A DNA stretch of 64,000 bases from an uncultured Tateyamaria sp. (GTDB lineage Bacteria; Pseudomonadota; Alphaproteobacteria; Rhodobacterales; Rhodobacteraceae), in assembly GCF_947504105.1 (NCBI RefSeq), contig NZ_CANNGP010000001.1:244003-308002 (forward strand), in the 5' to 3' direction. Both the position numbers and the translations under genes were made by a program. Below are positions 18,709 to 27,574 of the stretch, one piece after another. A model generated the notes under the pieces. It ran no database searches. It was not told where the DNA came from and worked only from the letters and a program-made list of their open reading frames with translations. The stretch's first letter is position 1; every line of letters begins with the position of its first letter.

Positions 18709-20639
18709 GTTTGATCCTCCAAACGCACAAGCGCAGCACCTGCCACGACCTGATCACCCTCGGCCGCAAGCACCTCGGCCACCGTGCCATCGCGCGCGGC
18801 CAGCAGAGCATGTTCCATCTTCATGGCTTCCAGGATCGCCAGCCTGTCGCCTTCGGCCACTATCGCACCAGGCATGGCGAACACGGCCTTGACCAGACCC
18901 GGCATTGGAGCTTCGACCAGGTTGCCATCGCCTGTCGCTTTGGCATCCACGTTCAGCGGATCGACAACTCTAAATGAAATGCCATAGTCGTCAAACACTG
19001 TGGCGACGCCCCCGGCAACATGGACATCCGGGGCAAGGTGACCGGCGATGATCCACTGGCCTTGCCGCCGCTCGGCCAAAACATCAGTTTCATCAAGATA
19101 CCAACGCTGCACATCTGTGCCCAAGACCTCAACACGGCATTCCAGCACATGCTCTCCCCGCATCAATGGTACCGATCGGCACAAGGGCTGCCACAGAGCA
19201 AAGCCCGCATCCGGCGCGGCTTCGTTCAAACCGGACACAGTCATCGCAGCCGCAATGGTATGGCGTGGCAGAGCCTCTATCCGCCGCGTCAGCGCATCAA
19301 TGTCGCGGGCAATCAGGCCGGTATCAACCTCGCCTGCGGCGAAACCTGCATGCCCAGCCAAAGCGCCAAGGAAAGCAAGGTTGGTCACCGTGCCAGCCAC
19401 CTCCGTCTGTGACAGGGCTTGTGACAAACGCTTCAACGCAACATCGCGCGTCGGACCATGCACGATGACCTTGGCAATCATCGGATCGTAATGTGGGCTG
19501 ATCTCGTCCCCTGCTCGCACGCCACTGTCGGCGCGGGCCATTTGAGGAAAGCTGAGATGTGTCAACGTGCCGGTTGCGGGCAAGAAACCGGCAGGCACGT
19601 CTTCGGCATACAGCCGTGCCTCAAAGGCGTGACCTGAAATCGATAGTTCGTCCTGCGCCGCAGGCAAAGGCTCACCCGCTGCCACGCGCAGTTGCCATTC
19701 GACAAGGTCCACACCTGTGATCGCCTCAGTGACCGGGTGTTCCACTTGCAGACGCGTGTTCATCTCCATGAAAAAGAAACCATCGGAACGGAGCGGGCCA
19801 GAGCCGTCGACGATAAACTCTACCGTCCCAGCCCCCTTGTAACCGATGGCCTCAGCGGCACGAACGGCGGCTGCCCCCATCGTCGCACGCATTTCTTCCG
19901 TCATTCCAGGGGCGGGTGCCTCTTCAATGACCTTTTGGTGGCGGCGTTGCAGGGAGCAGTCCCTTTCGAATAGGTGCACCGCGTGGATGCCGTCGCCAAA
20001 CACCTGCACCTCTATATGGCGGGGCTGGGTCACGAATTTTTCGACCAGCACATCCGGGTTGCCAAAGGCCGTCTGCGCTTCGCTTCGCGCACTCGCAAGG
20101 GCATCGGCAAAGCCGCCAGCTTCATCGACCAGCCGCATCCCCTTGCCGCCGCCGCCCGCAACAGCCTTGATCAGGACAGGATATCCCATCTTGTCCGCTT
20201 CGGACGCCAGCAAGTCATCTGACTGATCCGCGCCGTGATAACCCGGCACAACGGGCACCCCGGCCTCGACCATCAAGGCCTTGGCCGCGTCCTTGAGCCC
20301 CATGGCCCGGATCGCTGGCGCCGATGGCCCGATAAAGGTCAGGCCTGCCGCTTCGACCGCTTCTACGAAGTCCGGGTTTTCGGAGAGGAAGCCATAGCCG
20401 GGATGGATGGCTTGCGCGCCGGTGTTCAGCGCAGCTTGGATAATGGCATCGCCTTTGAGGTAACTGTCAGCAGGTGCCGCACCACCGATAGGCATAGCCA
20501 CGTCTGCCATTTGCACATGCTTAGCCGATGCGTCGGCCTCAGAATAGACCGCCACACAACTCAAACCCATGGTCTGAGCGGTTTCGATGACCCGGCATGC
20601 AATCTCGCCCCGGTTGGCGATAAGGATCGTGTCAAACAT
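18705..20639 (-). CDS. liuD: Methylcrotonyl-CoA carboxylase alpha (biotin-containing) subunit
   Basis: A 644-residue biotin-dependent carboxylase subunit. The order is biotin carboxylase N-domain (ILIANRGEIACRVIETAQ), ATP-grasp with glycine loop KAVAGGGGKGMRLV, carboxylase C-domain with FMEMNTRLQVEHPVTE, a BT-type linker, and a C-terminal biotinyl domain with the lysine site EAMKMEH. With the beta subunit it converts 3-methylcrotonyl-CoA to 3-methylglutaconyl-CoA. Distinction from propionyl- or geranyl-CoA carboxylase rests on neighbouring genes. Confidence 0.93.
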   Translation of the reverse strand: MFDTILIANRGEIACRVIETAQTMGLSCVAVYSEADASAKHVQMADVAMPIGGAAPADSYLKGDAIIQAALNTGAQAIHPGYGFLSENPDFVEAVEAAGLTFIGPSAPAIRAMGLKDAAKALMVEAGVPVVPGYHGADQSDDLLASEADKMGYPVLIKAVAGGGGKGMRLVDEAGGFADALASARSEAQTAFGNPDVLVEKFVTQPRHIEVQVFGDGIHAVHLFERDCSLQRRHQKVIEEAPAPGMTEEMRATMGAAAVRAAEAIGYKGAGTVEFIVDGSGPLRSDGFFFMEMNTRLQVEHPVTEAITGVDLVEWQLRVAAGEPLPAAQDELSISGHAFEARLYAEDVPAGFLPATGTLTHLSFPQMARADSGVRAGDEISPHYDPMIAKVIVHGPTRDVALKRLSQALSQTEVAGTVTNLAFLGALAGHAGFAAGEVDTGLIARDIDALTRRIEALPRHTIAAAMTVSGLNEAAPDAGFALWQPLCRSVPLMRGEHVLECRVEVLGTDVQRWYLDETDVLAERRQGQWIIAGHLAPDVHVAGGVATVFDDYGISFRVVDPLNVDAKATGDGNLVEAPMPGLVKAVFAMPGAIVAEGDRLAILEAMKMEHALLAARDGTVAEVLAAEGDQVVAGAALVRLEDQT

Positions 20640-21329
20640 TTACCACCAAGCTCCCGAAGCGCCATCATTTAAGTGTTGGCGCACATATCCTGGCAGTGGC
20701 CACGCGTCATATTCCAATTGCGCGCGCTTGCCGCGCCCGCCATCCCGGTAAGCATGATCGTATAGTTCCTCATGCAAACGAATGTGGATGTTCTCCAATG
20801 CCACATCCACCTTTGATTGAGTGGCTTCGATGCTTTCTTCCAACTTCGACGTGTCCGACTTCCCAGAGAGCCAGCTCTTGGGAAGAATTTGCGACAGAAC
20901 TTTGGTTCCTGCTGATGTCGCCACCAGCAGGACGAGGTTGGCCAGGAACGCTGACAGGTTTGCGCCGCGCAACTCCATGAACGTGCCAGACAGGAAGCCG
21001 AACCAACCTCTTGGTTTTACATCGCGGTCAGCCAGCTGCGCGCGTGCAATGTCAAATTCACGTGCGAAGCTTTCGCGGAATTGGCGAGCAAACAACGACC
21101 GCCGGAAATCCGCACGCCCTGACCAGACAGTCAAAGCAGGCCGGACAAACACACCGGCGCGGGTCTGTTCAACAAACTGCTCGAAGTCGAATATAAAGAA
21201 ATAGTCCTCTGAATCGAGCGAGTTGTGGATCACGTAGACTGGCAATTTCACCTCGCGTCCAAGCGTTGGTATGTTGATCTGCGGCAACGCGTTCTTAATC
21301 CTGCTGGCAATGTCACTGGGTTTGATCAT
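20640..21329 (-). CDS. Unknown protein between MCC beta and alpha genes
   Basis: A 229-residue protein of no family I recognise. It is mostly hydrophilic with Arg/Phe-rich sequence (RRSLFARQFRESFAREFD). One hydrophobic helix lies near 125-140 (LSAFLANLVLLVATSAGTKVL), followed by a helical segment (LEESIEATQSKVDVALENIHI) and a C-terminus ending GAWW. It could be a membrane-tethered protein with a cytoplasmic N-domain. It directly abuts liuD (no gap) and is 6 bp from the MCC beta gene, so it must be co-expressed with leucine catabolism enzymes. Confidence 0.7.
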   Translation of the reverse strand: MIKPSDIASRIKNALPQINIPTLGREVKLPVYVIHNSLDSEDYFFIFDFEQFVEQTRAGVFVRPALTVWSGRADFRRSLFARQFRESFAREFDIARAQLADRDVKPRGWFGFLSGTFMELRGANLSAFLANLVLLVATSAGTKVLSQILPKSWLSGKSDTSKLEESIEATQSKVDVALENIHIRLHEELYDHAYRDGGRGKRAQLEYDAWPLPGYVRQHLNDGASGAWW

Positions 21330-21335
21330 ACCGCC

Positions 21336-22940
21336 TCACATCCGGAACACGCCGAAGCGTGTGTCCTCAATCGGTGCATTCAGGGCAGCGCTCAGGCTGA
21401 GGTGCAAAACGTCCCGTGCCTTGCGGGGGTCGATCACACCGTCGTCCCAAAGTCGCGCGGAGGCATAGAGCGGATGTGACTGCCCTTCGAACATATCAAT
21501 GGTCGGCTGTTTGAACGCGGCTTCTTCCTCGGCAGACCACGTGCCCCCGCCCCGCTCGATCCCATCGCGTTTCACGGTGGCCAGAACACCTGCCGCTTGC
21601 GCGCCGCCCATCACGGAGATGCGCGAATTCGGCCAGGACCACAGGAACCTTGGGGAATAGGCGCGCCCGGCCATGCCGTAGTTGCCCGCGCCAAAGGACC
21701 CGCCGACCAACATCGTGACCTTAGGCACAGACGTGGTCGCCACCGCCGTCACCATCTTGGCCCCGTGGCGTGCGATCCCCTCGTTTTCATATTTCCGGCC
21801 CACCATAAAGCCCGTGATGTTTTGCAGGAACACCAGTGGGATCTTGCGCTGCGAACACAGCTCGATAAAATGCGCCCCCTTCTGGGCCGCTTCGGAAAAC
21901 AGCACACCATTATTGGCGATTATGCCCACCGGTACGCCCTTGATATGGGCAAACCCACAGACCAACGTTTCACCGAACCGCGCCTTGAACGGATCAAAGC
22001 GCGAGCCGTCCACAATGCGCGCGATCACCTCGTGAATATCGTATGGCGTCCGCAGATCAGCAGGCACAACACCCAGTATCTCTTCGGGGTCGTAAGCGGG
22101 TTCTTCAACGCTTTGCAGGGTAACCGTTGTTGTTTTGCGCAGGTTCAGGTTCCCAACACTTCGACGTGCAAGGGCCAGCGCATGCTCATCATCTTCGGCC
22201 AGGTAATCAGCCACGCCTGAAAGCCGCGTGTGCACATCGCCTCCGCCAAGATCTTCGGCGCTCACAACCTCGCCCGTGGCGGCCTTGACCAGCGGTGGCC
22301 CCGCCAGAAAGATCGTGCCTTGTTCCTTCACGATGATCGTCACGTCGGACATGGCGGGGACGTAGGCGCCACCAGCGGTACAGGATCCCATGACGACAGC
22401 AATCTGCGGAATGCCCTTGGCGCTCATCTGCGCCTGATTGAAAAAGATGCGGCCAAAGTGGTCTCGGTCCGGGAACACCTCGTCCTGGTTCGGCAGGTTC
22501 GCACCGCCACTGTCGACCAGGTAAATGCAGGGCAAATGGTTCTGCTCGGCGATCTCTTGGGCGCGCAGGTGCTTTTTGACGGTCATTGGGTAGTAGGTGC
22601 CGCCTTTCACAGTGGCGTCGTTGCACACCACCATGACCTCGTGCCCCATGACACGGCCCACTCCTGCAATCACCCCTGCACACGGCGCGGCACCATCATA
22701 AAGCCCGTGGGCAGCTGTTGCCCCGACCTCAAGAAAGGGCGAACCCGGATCCAACAGATTGGCCACCCGATCACGCGGCAGCATCTTGCCGCGACTGATA
22801 TGCCGGTCTCGCGACCGTTCACCGCCGCCCTGCACGGCAGCCCAAGCAGCCTCTTCAACAACCCGCAATGCATCCAGATGCGCTGTTCGGTTGGAACAAA
22901 AAACATCGGATCCGGTCAGGACCGAAGAGCTCAGGCGCAT
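21336..22940 (-). CDS. liuB: Methylcrotonyl-CoA carboxylase beta (carboxyltransferase) subunit
   Basis: A 534-residue acyl-CoA carboxyltransferase. N- and C-terminal crotonase-like halves are present, including [15 protein letters not shown] in the N-half and [34 protein letters not shown] in the C-half, both typical of MCC beta. It transfers carboxyl from biotin to 3-methylcrotonyl-CoA. The preferred start is the ATG at 22940 with CGGAG 8 bp upstream; the track start adds 16 unlikely residues. Transcription is away from the OmpW gene. Confidence 0.94.
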   Translation of the reverse strand: MRLSSSVLTGSDVFCSNRTAHLDALRVVEEAAWAAVQGGGERSRDRHISRGKMLPRDRVANLLDPGSPFLEVGATAAHGLYDGAAPCAGVIAGVGRVMGHEVMVVCNDATVKGGTYYPMTVKKHLRAQEIAEQNHLPCIYLVDSGGANLPNQDEVFPDRDHFGRIFFNQAQMSAKGIPQIAVVMGSCTAGGAYVPAMSDVTIIVKEQGTIFLAGPPLVKAATGEVVSAEDLGGGDVHTRLSGVADYLAEDDEHALALARRSVGNLNLRKTTTVTLQSVEEPAYDPEEILGVVPADLRTPYDIHEVIARIVDGSRFDPFKARFGETLVCGFAHIKGVPVGIIANNGVLFSEAAQKGAHFIELCSQRKIPLVFLQNITGFMVGRKYENEGIARHGAKMVTAVATTSVPKVTMLVGGSFGAGNYGMAGRAYSPRFLWSWPNSRISVMGGAQAAGVLATVKRDGIERGGGTWSAEEEAAFKQPTIDMFEGQSHPLYASARLWDDGVIDPRKARDVLHLSLSAALNAPIEDTRFGVFRM

Positions 22941-23077
22941 GGAATTACTCCGTTTGGGTTCAAGGATGTGGACCGAATGTCGCAACAAGAATTCAGTTCC
23001 GATTGATCTGGATCATCGCGGAAAAGTGCTGCGCTGGCAAAAGATATGCTGGAACTCAAAAACAGGTGAAAAAAGAG

Positions 23078-23683
23078 ATGAAACACACCAGCAGATTCGT
23101 TGTCGCCGCTTGCACCGCCTTGGCCCTTGCCGGGGGGGTATCCGCCCAATCGCAAGGGGACTGGACCCTTGGTGTCGGCCTTGGCGGCGTTTTCCCCGAC
23201 TCCGATAATGGAACCGTTGCAAGCAGCACTGCAGACGTCGATGAAGGCTATGCACTGACCATTACCGGCGAATACTTCTTCCTCGACAACTGGGGTATCG
23301 AGCTGTTGGCCGCGACCCAGTTCAAGCATGATGTATCCTTGTCCGGGTCCGGAGAAATCGGATCGGTCAAGCATCTGCCGCCTACCCTGTCGGTCAACTA
23401 TCACTTCCCGACCCAGACCGTCTGGAAACCCTATCTGGGCATTGGCGTGAACTACACCACCTTCTCGGACGAATCCTCGCGTCTTGGGGACCTTGAGTTG
23501 GACGACAGCTGGGGCGTGGCAGTACAAGCCGGTATCGACTATGCGATCAGCGATCGTGATGCATTCCGCGCCAACATCCGCTGGATCGACATCGACAGCG
23601 ACGTTCGCTTGGACGGCGCAAAGGTGGGCACCGCCGAGATTGACCCGATTGTCTTGAACTTCGCCTATGTGCGGCGCTTCTAG
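23078..23683 (+). CDS. OmpW-family outer membrane protein
   Basis: A 201-residue protein with a signal peptide (MKHTSRFVVAACTALALAGGVSAQS) and a body of alternating amphipathic strands ending in Phe (YVRRF), as in eight-stranded outer-membrane beta-barrels. Segments WTLGVGLGGVFPDSD, LPPTLSVNYHFPTQTVWKPYLGIGVNYT and IDPIVLNFAYVRRF fit OmpW. It may form a channel for small hydrophobic compounds. It is the only plus-strand gene inside the leucine cluster. The ATG has AAAAAAGAG upstream; the track start at 22868 is antisense to liuB. Confidence 0.88.
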   Translation: MKHTSRFVVAACTALALAGGVSAQSQGDWTLGVGLGGVFPDSDNGTVASSTADVDEGYALTITGEYFFLDNWGIELLAATQFKHDVSLSGSGEIGSVKHLPPTLSVNYHFPTQTVWKPYLGIGVNYTTFSDESSRLGDLELDDSWGVAVQAGIDYAISDRDAFRANIRWIDIDSDVRLDGAKVGTAEIDPIVLNFAYVRRF

Positions 23684-23700
23684 GGTCGTCAATGCGCGCG

Positions 23701-25167
23701 TCATGCGCGGATCTCACGGGCTGCACGCGCCTTGAGTTCTTTGCGAATAACCTTGCCTGTGACGGTCATGGGCAAGGTATCTAGAAATTCGATTTCTCTT
23801 GGGTATGAATAACTTGCGAGCCGATCCTTCACGAAGGATTGCAGCGCTTGAACGTCCGGGTTCGTTCCCGGTTTTCGCACGACATAGGCTTTGACGATCT
23901 CTGTTCGCAGCGCGTCAGGCTTGCCCACAACGCCGACTGTGGCAACATCGGGGTGGGTCAAAAGACAGTCTTCGATTTCCGCTGGGCCAATCCGATACCC
24001 GCCAGAGGTAATGACGTCATCGTCGCGCCCGATAAAGCGGATATCGATTCCGTCTTGGCGACCGCGGTCACCTGTCACCATCCAATCGCCCCGAAACTTT
24101 TCGGCTGTTGCCTCAGGCCGTTGCCAGTACTCCAGCATCATGGACGGCGCACCACGCCCAATTGCAATGTCACCTTCGCCATCCGTGATGTCGCCCTTCT
24201 CGTCAATGACGGCCACGTCAAAACCGGGAACAGGTCGTCCCATGCAACCCGGTTTGGTTTCGTACTGCGCCGCACAGGATGTAACGACCATGTTGCATTC
24301 CGTCTGGCCGTAGAACTCATTGATCATGACGCCCAGCGCGTGACGGCCCCAAACAAGCATTTCGGCCCCAAGCGGCTCACCCCCGCTCGCAACGGACCTC
24401 AAGCCGTCAAGTTGTGCCCCTTCGGCTTTCAGCATGCGCAAAGCGGTTGGAGGGAAAAATACATTCTTCACAGATGCTTGCGAGATGACCTTTGCACATC
24501 CGTCAACTGTGAACTTTGGCATACGTGCGGCGACAACCGGCACACCGATGGCAAGACCCGGCATCAGGACATCGAACAGCCCCCCTATCCATGCCCAGTC
24601 AGCGGGGGTCCACAGGCAGTCACCAGTCTGGCCAAGCCGGTTGTGGCTGAGTGTAACGCCGGGAAGATGCCCATCCAGAACGCCATGCCCGTACAACGCA
24701 CCTTTGGGCGTGCCGGTGGTGCCAGACGTGTAGATCACAATAGCAGGCGTTTCCGGTGCAGCAGGAAAAAACGGGACAGGATCCCCAAGAATGCCCGCAT
24801 CTTTAGCCAGCCAACAGGATGTTAGACCGCCAACCAGTTCCATGCCTTCTGCATCGGTCAGAACCAACAAAGCGCCTGCGTCATTGATGCGTGTACGCAA
24901 AGCATCAGACTTAAAGAGTTTGAATAAAGGTACTGAAATTGCGCCTATTTTCCAGATCGCCAAATGCGCTACAGCACACCAGGGCGTCTGCGACAGTAGA
25001 ACGCCAACGCGATCACCGGGTTTCACCTGTGCTTGCAACGCCCGGGCCAGCCCATCCACCATTTTAGACAAATCAGCATAGGTTACATCGACACGCCCGG
25101 TAGGCCGTAAATCTATGATCGCAACCTGATCTGCCGGTTGTGCCAGACATTGGGCCGCCATGTTCAT
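23701..25167 (-). CDS. AMP-dependent acyl-CoA synthetase
   Basis: A 488-residue ANL-superfamily enzyme with the P-loop YTSGTTGTPKGA, the core motif INEFYGQTECN and the adenylation motif VTGDRGRQDGIDIRFIGRDDDVI. The C-terminal catalytic lysine lies in MTVTGKVIRKEL. It activates a short- or medium-chain acid to its CoA thioester; isovalerate or acetoacetate is plausible from context. The ATG at 25167 overlaps the stop of the small upstream ORF as ATGA with AAGGTGG upstream. Starts at 25206 or 25236 are alternatives. Confidence 0.88.
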   Translation of the reverse strand: MNMAAQCLAQPADQVAIIDLRPTGRVDVTYADLSKMVDGLARALQAQVKPGDRVGVLLSQTPWCAVAHLAIWKIGAISVPLFKLFKSDALRTRINDAGALLVLTDAEGMELVGGLTSCWLAKDAGILGDPVPFFPAAPETPAIVIYTSGTTGTPKGALYGHGVLDGHLPGVTLSHNRLGQTGDCLWTPADWAWIGGLFDVLMPGLAIGVPVVAARMPKFTVDGCAKVISQASVKNVFFPPTALRMLKAEGAQLDGLRSVASGGEPLGAEMLVWGRHALGVMINEFYGQTECNMVVTSCAAQYETKPGCMGRPVPGFDVAVIDEKGDITDGEGDIAIGRGAPSMMLEYWQRPEATAEKFRGDWMVTGDRGRQDGIDIRFIGRDDDVITSGGYRIGPAEIEDCLLTHPDVATVGVVGKPDALRTEIVKAYVVRKPGTNPDVQALQSFVKDRLASYSYPREIEFLDTLPMTVTGKVIRKELKARAAREIRA

Positions 25168-25439
25168 GTGCCGCCACCTTGATCGATCAGCGATACCCGG
25201 CCCCATCTGTCCACCGAATACAGCGATGCAGCACAACGAACAAAAAAAACAGCCCTGTCATCACCTGGCCATCCTACACATTGGCTGCGATCCCCACCGT
25301 GTTGAACCACATGAGCATCGGCCACAGCTTCGATCACGCCGCTGGCGTCCAGCGTCACCTGTCGCTGACCCAGCCAGAACCCACCAAGCGCGGCCAGAAC
25401 GACCAAGGTGGCCGTGGTAATGACGACCTGAAGCGGCAT
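25164..25439 (-). CDS. Small secreted or anchored protein between liuA and acyl-CoA synthetase
   Basis: A 91-residue protein with an N-terminal hydrophobic segment (MPLQVVITTATLVVLAALGGFWLG) and a compact C-terminal part with two cysteines (SQCVGWPGDD and FFVRCAASLYSVDRWGR). It overlaps the liuA stop by 1 nt and the acyl-CoA synthetase start by 4 nt, which makes it a convincing gene rather than a shadow. The sequence reads like a conserved hypothetical of Rhodobacterales. Function is unknown; the protein is likely periplasmic with a disulfide. Confidence 0.65.
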   Translation of the reverse strand: MPLQVVITTATLVVLAALGGFWLGQRQVTLDASGVIEAVADAHVVQHGGDRSQCVGWPGDDRAVFFVRCAASLYSVDRWGRVSLIDQGGGT

Positions 25440-26602
25440 TACATCATGGCCGAAACCAGTTCACGCCCCACCAGCATGCGCCTGATTTCCGACGTCCCGG
25501 CACCGATCTCCATCAGTTTGGCATCACGGAAAATGCGGGCAACCGGCGCGTCGTTCAAAAACCCTGCCCCGCCCATGGCCTGTATGGCCTGATGGGCCTG
25601 CTTCATCGCTTCCTCGGAGGCATAAAGGCAGCACGCGGCGGCATCCTGTCGCGTCACCTCTCCACGATCACAGGCCTTTGCCACCTCGTAGACATAAGCG
25701 CGTGCCGAATTCATGCCAGCGTACATGTCCGCAATCTTGCCCTGCATCAGTTGGAAATTCCCGATGGGCTGGCCGAATTGCTTGCGTTCGGTGACATAGG
25801 GCATGACTTCGTCCAGACAGGCGGCCATGATGCCAAGGGCAATCCCCGCCAGCACAACCCGTTCGTAATCCAGGCCCGACATCAGCACAGCAACGCCGTG
25901 CCCTTCTCGGCCCAGGATGTTCTCGAACGGCACTTCAACGTCTTCAAAGATCAGTTCACCCGTATTCGAACCGCGCATACCGAGCTTGTCGAAATGGGGA
26001 GGTGTGGAAAAGCCAACCATATCCCGTTCGATCAGGAAAGCGGTCATGCCTTTGGGCCCGGCATCCGGATCCGTCTTTGCATAGACAACCAGCGTATCTG
26101 CGTTAGGACCGTTGGTAATCCAGTACTTCGTGCCGTTCAGAATAAAGCGGTCGTTGCGCTTTTCTGCATGCAGCTTCATCGACACCACATCAGATCCCGC
26201 ACTCGCTTCGGACATGGCCAGCGCGCCCACATGTTGCCCACTAACCAGCCCAGGCAGGTACTTTGCCTTTTGTTCAGGCGTCGCATTCAGCTTGATCTGG
26301 TTCACACAAAGGTTGGAATGCGCCCCGTAGCTCAGAGACACAGAGGCGCTCGCGCGCGCAATCTCTTCCACGGCAACGGTATGGGCCAGATAGCCCATGC
26401 CAGCGCCACCATCCTCTTCCGAGACAGTGATTCCCAGCAGCCCCAGCTCACCCATCTCAGGCCAAAGTTCGGCCGGAAAGTTGTTGTCGGCATCGATCTT
26501 GGCCGCCATCGGCTTCACACGATCCTGCGCCCAACGGTGTACCATATCGCGCAATGCGCCGATCTCGTCACCCAGATCAAAGGTCATTGATGCGTGGAAC
26601 AT
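25439..26602 (-). CDS. liuA: Isovaleryl-CoA dehydrogenase
   Basis: A 387-residue FAD acyl-CoA dehydrogenase. ACAD features are AMSEASAGSDVVSMKLHAEK, YWITNGPNADTLVVYAKT and, near the C-terminus, QAIQAMGGAGFLNDAPVARIFRDAKLMEIGAGTSEIRRML. The active-site glutamate of the isovaleryl type is expected near 245-255 (DYERVVLAG), with no Glu in the usual medium-chain C-terminal position (IGAGTSEIRR). It oxidises isovaleryl-CoA to 3-methylcrotonyl-CoA. The start at 26602 has a strong GGGGGAGGA upstream; the track start at 26626 lacks one. Confidence 0.92.
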   Translation of the reverse strand: MFHASMTFDLGDEIGALRDMVHRWAQDRVKPMAAKIDADNNFPAELWPEMGELGLLGITVSEEDGGAGMGYLAHTVAVEEIARASASVSLSYGAHSNLCVNQIKLNATPEQKAKYLPGLVSGQHVGALAMSEASAGSDVVSMKLHAEKRNDRFILNGTKYWITNGPNADTLVVYAKTDPDAGPKGMTAFLIERDMVGFSTPPHFDKLGMRGSNTGELIFEDVEVPFENILGREGHGVAVLMSGLDYERVVLAGIALGIMAACLDEVMPYVTERKQFGQPIGNFQLMQGKIADMYAGMNSARAYVYEVAKACDRGEVTRQDAAACCLYASEEAMKQAHQAIQAMGGAGFLNDAPVARIFRDAKLMEIGAGTSEIRRMLVGRELVSAMM

Positions 26603-26629
26603 GGGTCCTCCCCCGATATTCGCCAATAA

Positions 26630-26647
26630 ATTGAACGCTCGTTCAAT
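26630..26647. promoter_or_regulatory. TetR-type palindromic operator upstream of liuA
   Basis: A perfect 8-bp inverted repeat with a 2-bp centre, ATTGAACG-CT-CGTTCAAT, lies 28 bp upstream of the liuA start codon. Size and symmetry match operators bound by TetR-family repressors of acyl-CoA catabolism. No TetR gene is in the window, so the regulator would act from elsewhere. Such a site so close to the start suggests repression of the leucine/isovalerate genes. Confidence 0.65.
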
Positions 26648-26692
26648 AATAACGAGGAAGGATTTCAGTGTCGAGTCCCAGTCCGCGCGGCA

Positions 26693-27433
26693 TCAATGGT
26701 CGACGAATTCACGCAGGCTTACTTTTCCATCCTTGTCGGCGTCCAAAAACTCAATGGTTTCGGGAACTGTAGCCGCACCTTGCATGCCAATAGCGGCGCG
26801 GCAGTCGGCACTGATCTTGGCTTCGTCCAGACGGTAGGCTGCTACCAACTCCTCGGCGTTGACGTATCCGCTGCCATCCGCGTCAGCCTCAACAAAATCA
26901 CTGGCGCGTTGGCGCTCATGAGCGGCGATGTATTCCTTGAGTGTCGCCACACCATCACCGTTGCTATCATAAAACTCCATATGGCCATCGGCCAACTTTT
27001 CCGGCGTCGCGTTCCACCGCTCCTCCCATTGCGTGCCTTCGCAGGCAGGCGGCACGTCGGTCTCGGCAATGCGATGGGTCATCACGGCGACCAGTTCACT
27101 GCGGTCAAGCTTGCCGTCCCGATTGGTGTCCTTTCCGCGAAAATTGCCTTTGAAGTCTGTCTTGGTCTCCGCCTCAGCACCGACAAGCGATACGGATACC
27201 AGGACTAGTATGGTGATGAAAACCGGCGCGCCGGCGAAAATCAGTCTCGTCCACATTGGGGCCTCCTTGGTAAAAAGTCGAGGCACGGCATCTTCGGCAA
27301 TCAATCTTCGCAGGGCTGCACTCATGGATTCGCCGCGCGCCGCCGCACGGGCAGCGAACGCGGATTTCTCACTCAAGCTCACTCGGACTTCGAGCGTTTC
27401 GGATTTCTTTTCGTGGTGCATGATTGATGGCAT
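26693..27433 (-). CDS. Ribbon-helix-helix / transmembrane / EF-hand protein
   Basis: A 246-residue single reading frame. Residues about 10-50 resemble a ribbon-helix-helix DNA-binding segment (LEVRVSLSEKSAFAARAAARGESMSAALRRLI). Residues 62-86 are a membrane helix (LIFAGAPVFITILVLVSVSLVGA). The rest is exported and has four canonical EF-hand loops at about 102 (DTNRDGKLDRSE), 156 (DSNGDGVATLKE), 184 (DADGSGYVNAEE) and 231 (DADKDGKVSLRE), plus two cysteines. An internal ATG at codon 60 (27256) has AAGGAGG 5 bp upstream, so a 187-residue EF-hand-only form may be made. Start codons at 27433 or 27421 have no clear ribosome binding site. Confidence 0.8.
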   Translation of the reverse strand: MPSIMHHEKKSETLEVRVSLSEKSAFAARAAARGESMSAALRRLIAEDAVPRLFTKEAPMWTRLIFAGAPVFITILVLVSVSLVGAEAETKTDFKGNFRGKDTNRDGKLDRSELVAVMTHRIAETDVPPACEGTQWEERWNATPEKLADGHMEFYDSNGDGVATLKEYIAAHERQRASDFVEADADGSGYVNAEELVAAYRLDEAKISADCRAAIGMQGAATVPETIEFLDADKDGKVSLREFVDH

Positions 27434-27574
27434 TGTTCTGTGTCGTGCTGCTGATCATAAGCCGCACGTGATGCAACAGATGCTATCATGAGCATGCCGG
27501 GACGCACGGGAATTCGTGTCCGGACAACGCTTTTGCCCCCGCGTTAGCGGCGGTCATCCGCTCAATATGGTTTT

